Origin: JBMNTQ01 sp050945815
GTDB taxonomy: Bacteria > Bacillota > Clostridia > Christensenellales > JBMNTQ01
DNA: 8,377 nt
Direction: 5' to 3'
Assembly: GCA_050945815.1 (NCBI GenBank)
Contig: JBMNTQ010000088.1
Span: 1 to 8,377, forward strand
Positions 5,370 to 8,377 of the stretch are shown here, one piece after another (position 1 is the stretch's first letter; each line of letters begins with the position of its first letter). The notes under the pieces are model-generated. The model saw nothing but the letters and a program-made list of their open reading frames with translations, was not told the origin of the DNA and searched no databases. Position numbers and translations under genes: made by a program.

Positions 5370-7361
5370 ATGGAAAAGACGTTTTATATTACGACCCCGA
5401 TTTATTATCCCAGCGACAAATTGCACATTGGGCATTGTTATACGACTGTGGCGGCGGATACCATGGCGCGGTTTAAACGCAGCCAAGGATATGAGGTGCA
5501 TTTTCTTACCGGCACCGATGAGCATGGGCAGAAAATTGAGCGGGTGGCCCGGGAGAATGGTATGCAGCCTCGGGACTATGTGAACGGGATTGTTCAAGGG
5601 ATTCGGGAGCTTTGGAGCTTGATGAATATCAGCCATGACGACTTTATTCGTACCACCGAGCCGCGCCATGTGGAGGCTGTGCAGAGGATATTCCAGAAGC
5701 TTTATGATTCTGGGGACATTTACAAGGGGGAATATGAGGGTTGGTATTGTACGCCTTGTGAGGCTTTCTGGCTGGAGCGGCAGCTTGAGGGCGGAGCTTG
5801 CCCGGATTGCGGGCGTGAGGCTGAGCTGGTGAAGGAAGAGAGCTATTTTTTCCGGCTGAGCAAATACGCCGACCGCTTGATCCGGCACATTGAGGACAAC
5901 CCGGAGTTTATTCAGCCGCCGTCGCGGGCCAATGAGATGTTGAACAACTTTTTGCGCCCGGGGTTGGAGGATTTGAGCGTTTCCAGGACTTCGTTTAAAT
6001 GGGGCGTTCCGGTTTCTTTTGATGGGGGGCATGTGATTTATGTTTGGCTGGATGCTTTGTCGAACTATATTACGGCCCTGGGCTTTGGCAGTGAGGACGA
6101 CAGCTTGTACCGCAAGTTCTGGCCTGCGGATGTTCATTTGATGGCGAAGGAAATTGTGCGCTTCCATACGATAATTTGGCCGGCGATTCTGATGGCTTTG
6201 GGTGAGCCTTTGCCTAAGCAGGTGTTTGGCCACGGCTGGCTCATTTTGGAAGGGGGCAAGATGTCGAAATCCAAGGGCAATGTGGTGGACCCGGTGGTGT
6301 TGGCCCAGCGCTATTCTGTGGATGCTCTGCGTTATTTTCTGCTGCGGGAGATTTCCTTTGGCTCGGACGGCGTGTTTTCCAATGAGGCCTTGCTAAGCCG
6401 GGTGAATTCGGATTTGGCCAATGATTTGGGGAATTTGCTTAGCCGGACCGTGGCTATGATTGAGAAATATTTTGACGGGAGCATTCCGGCGAATGGTTGT
6501 CTTTCGGAGCAGGAGGACGGGCCGCTATCCAAGGCTGCGGTGGGCTTGCTGGAGATTGTGGACCGGGATTTGGCACAGATGAAATACAGCGATGCTCTCG
6601 CTGCTATTTGGCGGGTTGTGGGCATGGCCAACAAATACATTGATACGACCATGCCTTGGGTGTTGGCGAGGGATGTGAGCCAGCGGGAGCGGCTGGGCAG
6701 CGTGTTGTACCATTTGGCGGAGACGCTGCGTATTGTGGGCATTATGATTCAACCCTTTATGCCGTCTACTGCGCCCAAAATTTGGGAGCAGCTGGGCATT
6801 GAGCAGGGTGAATTGACGGGGTTTTCCGCTGCTGTTGAGTTTGGGCTGTTGGAACCGGGAACGCGGGTGTGTAAGGGGAAGGCGCTTTTCCCGCGTATTG
6901 ATGTGGAGAAGGAATTGGCCGAATTGGAGAAGATACAGGTGAAACAGCAGAACGCTACGCAGAAGCAGGAGGCTGGCGCGAAAAAGCCTGAAAAGAAGGA
7001 GCTTGAGAGCAAAATAGCGCAGAGCGAGCAGGAATTGATGGATTATGCGGATTTTGCAAAGCTGGATTTGCGCATTGCAAAGGTGGTGGGCTGTGAGAAG
7101 CTGGCCGGCTCGGACAAGCTGTTGACGCTTCAGCTTTCCTTGGGCGAGGAGCAGCGGACTGTGGTTTCCGGAATTAGCCAGTGGTATCAGCCGGAGCAGC
7201 TTTTGGGCAGGCAGGTGGTCGTGGTTGCCAACTTGAAGCCTGTAAAGCTGCGGGGGGTTCTGTCTCAGGGGATGGTGCTGGCGGCGGAGGACGACGATGG
7301 GAATTTGAGCTTGGTCGGGCCGTTTGACGAGGGCTTTGCTGCGGGAAGTAAGGTGATGTAG
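5370..7361 (+). CDS. metG: Methionine--tRNA ligase (MetRS)
   Basis: MetG charges tRNA-Met with methionine for initiation and elongation; it is a cytosolic class I synthetase. From the ATG at 5370 it has 663 residues. The catalytic domain carries HIGH (19-22) and KMSKS (297-301). A connective zinc knuckle has CTPC (127-130) and CPDC (144-147), i.e. four cysteines. The anticodon-binding helical domain follows (about 330-500), then a Lys/Gln/Glu-rich linker (about 515-556) and a C-terminal tRNA-binding OB-fold domain (558-663; DYADFAKLDLRIAKV and KPVKLRGVLSQGMVLA). Start choice: AAAGGAG (5355-5361) is eight bases before ATG 5370, giving MEKTFYITTPIYYPS, while the in-frame GTG at 5340 lacks a good site and would add ten atypical residues. 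Expression is controlled by the upstream Met T-box; tatD follows after two bases. Confidence 0.97.
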   Translation: MEKTFYITTPIYYPSDKLHIGHCYTTVAADTMARFKRSQGYEVHFLTGTDEHGQKIERVARENGMQPRDYVNGIVQGIRELWSLMNISHDDFIRTTEPRHVEAVQRIFQKLYDSGDIYKGEYEGWYCTPCEAFWLERQLEGGACPDCGREAELVKEESYFFRLSKYADRLIRHIEDNPEFIQPPSRANEMLNNFLRPGLEDLSVSRTSFKWGVPVSFDGGHVIYVWLDALSNYITALGFGSEDDSLYRKFWPADVHLMAKEIVRFHTIIWPAILMALGEPLPKQVFGHGWLILEGGKMSKSKGNVVDPVVLAQRYSVDALRYFLLREISFGSDGVFSNEALLSRVNSDLANDLGNLLSRTVAMIEKYFDGSIPANGCLSEQEDGPLSKAAVGLLEIVDRDLAQMKYSDALAAIWRVVGMANKYIDTTMPWVLARDVSQRERLGSVLYHLAETLRIVGIMIQPFMPSTAPKIWEQLGIEQGELTGFSAAVEFGLLEPGTRVCKGKALFPRIDVEKELAELEKIQVKQQNATQKQEAGAKKPEKKELESKIAQSEQELMDYADFAKLDLRIAKVVGCEKLAGSDKLLTLQLSLGEEQRTVVSGISQWYQPEQLLGRQVVVVANLKPVKLRGVLSQGMVLAAEDDDGNLSLVGPFDEGFAAGSKVM

Positions 7362-7363
7362 CG

Positions 7364-8146
7364 ATGGCGATGCTGTTTGATACCCATGCGCATCTGCTGG
7401 ACAGACGCTTTGATAGGGACAGGGAGGGATTGATTGCCGGCCTTGCCCAACGGGGCGTTGGCTTGGTGGTGAACGTGGGCTGTGAGCGGAAGGAGTTTGA
7501 CCCCTGCTTGGAGTTGGCCCGGCGGTATGATTTTATTCATACTGCTGTGGGGGTGCATCCCCATTATGCCAAGGATTTTTCCCCTGGGGATTTGGATTGG
7601 ATACGGGAGGCAAGAGCGGCCGGGGAGTTGGTGGCGCTGGGGGAGATTGGGCTGGATTATCACTATGACTTTTCTCCGAGGGATGTGCAGAAAAAATGCT
7701 TTGAACAGCAGATGCAGTGTGCAAACGAGCTGGAAATGCCGGTAATTTTGCATGTGCGTGAAGCCTTTGGCGACATGATGCCTTTGCTGCGGCGTTATAA
7801 GGCACCCTATGGGGGCGTGTTGCACTGTTTTTCCGGCAGCTTGGAGATTGCTTTGGAATGTGTGGCTTTGGGGTTTCATATTTCTTTTGCGGGGCCGCTG
7901 ACTTTTGAGAAATCTGTTAAGCTGAGGCGTGTTGCGTCGAATTTGCCCAAGGAGCGGGTGTTGATTGAAACGGATTGTCCGTATTTGGCGCCGGTGCCTA
8001 TGCGAGGCAAGCGCAACGACCCCGGGCTGGTTTATTATGTGGCTCGGGAGCTGGCTGCTCTTTGGGAGATGCAAACGGAGCAGGCCATTGAGATTACGCA
8101 GCGAAACGGTAGGGAGTTGTTTCGTATGGGAGAGGGATTGAATTGA
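7364..8146 (+). CDS. tatD: TatD family metal-dependent hydrolase (deoxyribonuclease)
   Basis: TatD proteins are TIM-barrel metal-dependent hydrolases with 3'-5' DNase/RNase activity in characterised members, thought to act in DNA repair or nucleic-acid quality control. The protein has 260 residues, the usual length. Metal ligands are visible: DTHAH (H8, H10), E94 in GEIGLDYHYD, H130 in ILHVREA, H154 in LHCFSG and D204 in ETDCPYLAPVP, so the active site looks complete. GVHPH (63-67) is also typical. The start ATG 7364 lies seven bases after AAGGTGA (7350-7356), inside the end of metG; ATG 7370 (MLFDTHAH) is a weaker alternative. Metal-dependent tatD directly after metG is a common Bacillota arrangement (yabD in B. 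subtilis), so it is likely co-transcribed under the T-box. The stop overlaps the next start by TTGA. Confidence 0.95.
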   Translation: MAMLFDTHAHLLDRRFDRDREGLIAGLAQRGVGLVVNVGCERKEFDPCLELARRYDFIHTAVGVHPHYAKDFSPGDLDWIREARAAGELVALGEIGLDYHYDFSPRDVQKKCFEQQMQCANELEMPVILHVREAFGDMMPLLRRYKAPYGGVLHCFSGSLEIALECVALGFHISFAGPLTFEKSVKLRRVASNLPKERVLIETDCPYLAPVPMRGKRNDPGLVYYVARELAALWEMQTEQAIEITQRNGRELFRMGEGLN

Positions 8147-8377
8147 AAAAAAATGATAAAAACGCGGAAGACGTTTATATTTACAAGATCGACAACAGCA
8201 TGTATATTAACCTGACAAATCAGTGTACCAATGACTGTGAGTTTTGTGTGCGGAATTTTGACGCTGGTGTGGGCGGGTATAACCTGTGGATGCGCCGAGA
8301 GCCGACGGCGGAGATGATTATCGCTTTGCTGGGGGACACGTCGCACTATGATGAGGTTGTGTTTTGCGGCTATGGCG
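8143..8377 (+). CDS. TatD-linked radical SAM protein (3' end outside window)
   Basis: Only the first 78 codons are visible and the frame is open to the right edge. The TTG at 8143 overlaps the tatD stop in TTGA and is preceded by the purine-rich site GGGAGAGGG (8128-8136), six bases away; the ATG at 8153 is out of frame. The product begins MKKNDKNAEDVYIYKID and has CTNDCEFC with cysteines 28, 32 and 35, the CxxxCxxC that binds the 4Fe-4S cluster of radical SAM enzymes. The last visible residues, VVFCGYG, match the position of the GGE-like SAM-binding motif, where the TatD-linked family has CGYGEP. The family name reflects its frequent position after tatD; its substrate is not known. Coupling to tatD suggests joint expression from the metG promoter. 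Confidence 0.85.
   Translation, partial: MKKNDKNAEDVYIYKIDNSMYINLTNQCTNDCEFCVRNFDAGVGGYNLWMRREPTAEMIIALLGDTSHYDEVVFCGYG

Noticed and set aside
5154..6233. A 359-codon open frame on the - strand across the T-box terminator and the metG start
   Set aside because: It is antisense to metG and to a well-supported riboswitch, has a composition dominated by Pro, His, Arg and Asn that mirrors the G-rich coding strand, and shows no recognisable motif.
7265..8074. A 269-codon open frame on the - strand opposite tatD
   Set aside because: tatD has all of its metal-binding motifs on the + strand; the antisense product lacks any domain and has no clear ribosome binding site.

Overview
The window reads as a chromosomal segment of a spore-forming member of the Bacillota (Firmicutes). 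The evidence is a spmA-spmB pair, a T-box riboswitch in front of metG, strong Shine-Dalgarno sites, and a gene order that resembles the trmN6-like (yabB) / rsmI (yabC) / metS / tatD (yabD) neighbourhood of Bacillus subtilis. The partial gene at the right edge looks like the radical SAM family linked to tatD, known mainly from Clostridia and Negativicutes, so one of those classes is more likely than Bacillales. This is inference, not a species call. All genes lie on the + strand. The coding strand is G-rich with many G-ending codons, which also produces long meaningless antisense ORFs.

Region 1 (1-887) is the 3' end of a surface-protein gene. It has cadherin-like beta-sandwich repeats followed by a C-terminal bacterial SH3 domain, and it contains a DNA repeat of at least 109 bp that is identical in its two copies. 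Region 2 (888-1248) has no convincing gene. It holds an AT-rich stretch with a weak promoter-like pair, a strong 11-bp GC-rich hairpin, a weak stem followed by eight T, and a good sigma-A-type promoter for the next operon.

Region 3 (1249-2909) is a two-gene RNA-methylation operon: a TrmN6-like adenine-N6 methyltransferase overlapping rsmI by ATGA, closed by a textbook terminator. Region 4 (2910-4077) is a sporulation unit, spmA-spmB, preceded by a possible sigma-E-type promoter. Region 5 (4097-4956) is a comB-like gene for 2-phosphosulfolactate phosphatase, behind an extended -10 promoter and a leader of about 110 nt.

Region 6 (4967-8377) is a metG operon: promoter, Met-type T-box leader (ATG specifier, T-box sequence, terminator/antiterminator), metG, tatD, and the start of a radical SAM gene that overlaps tatD by TTGA. 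Taken together, most of the window is translation and RNA-modification housekeeping, with sporulation genes and comB inserted between rsmI and metG. The cadherin-like gene at the left edge is the only clearly accessory-type gene. I found no mobile element, CRISPR array, tRNA or rRNA gene, and no convincing wholly new system.
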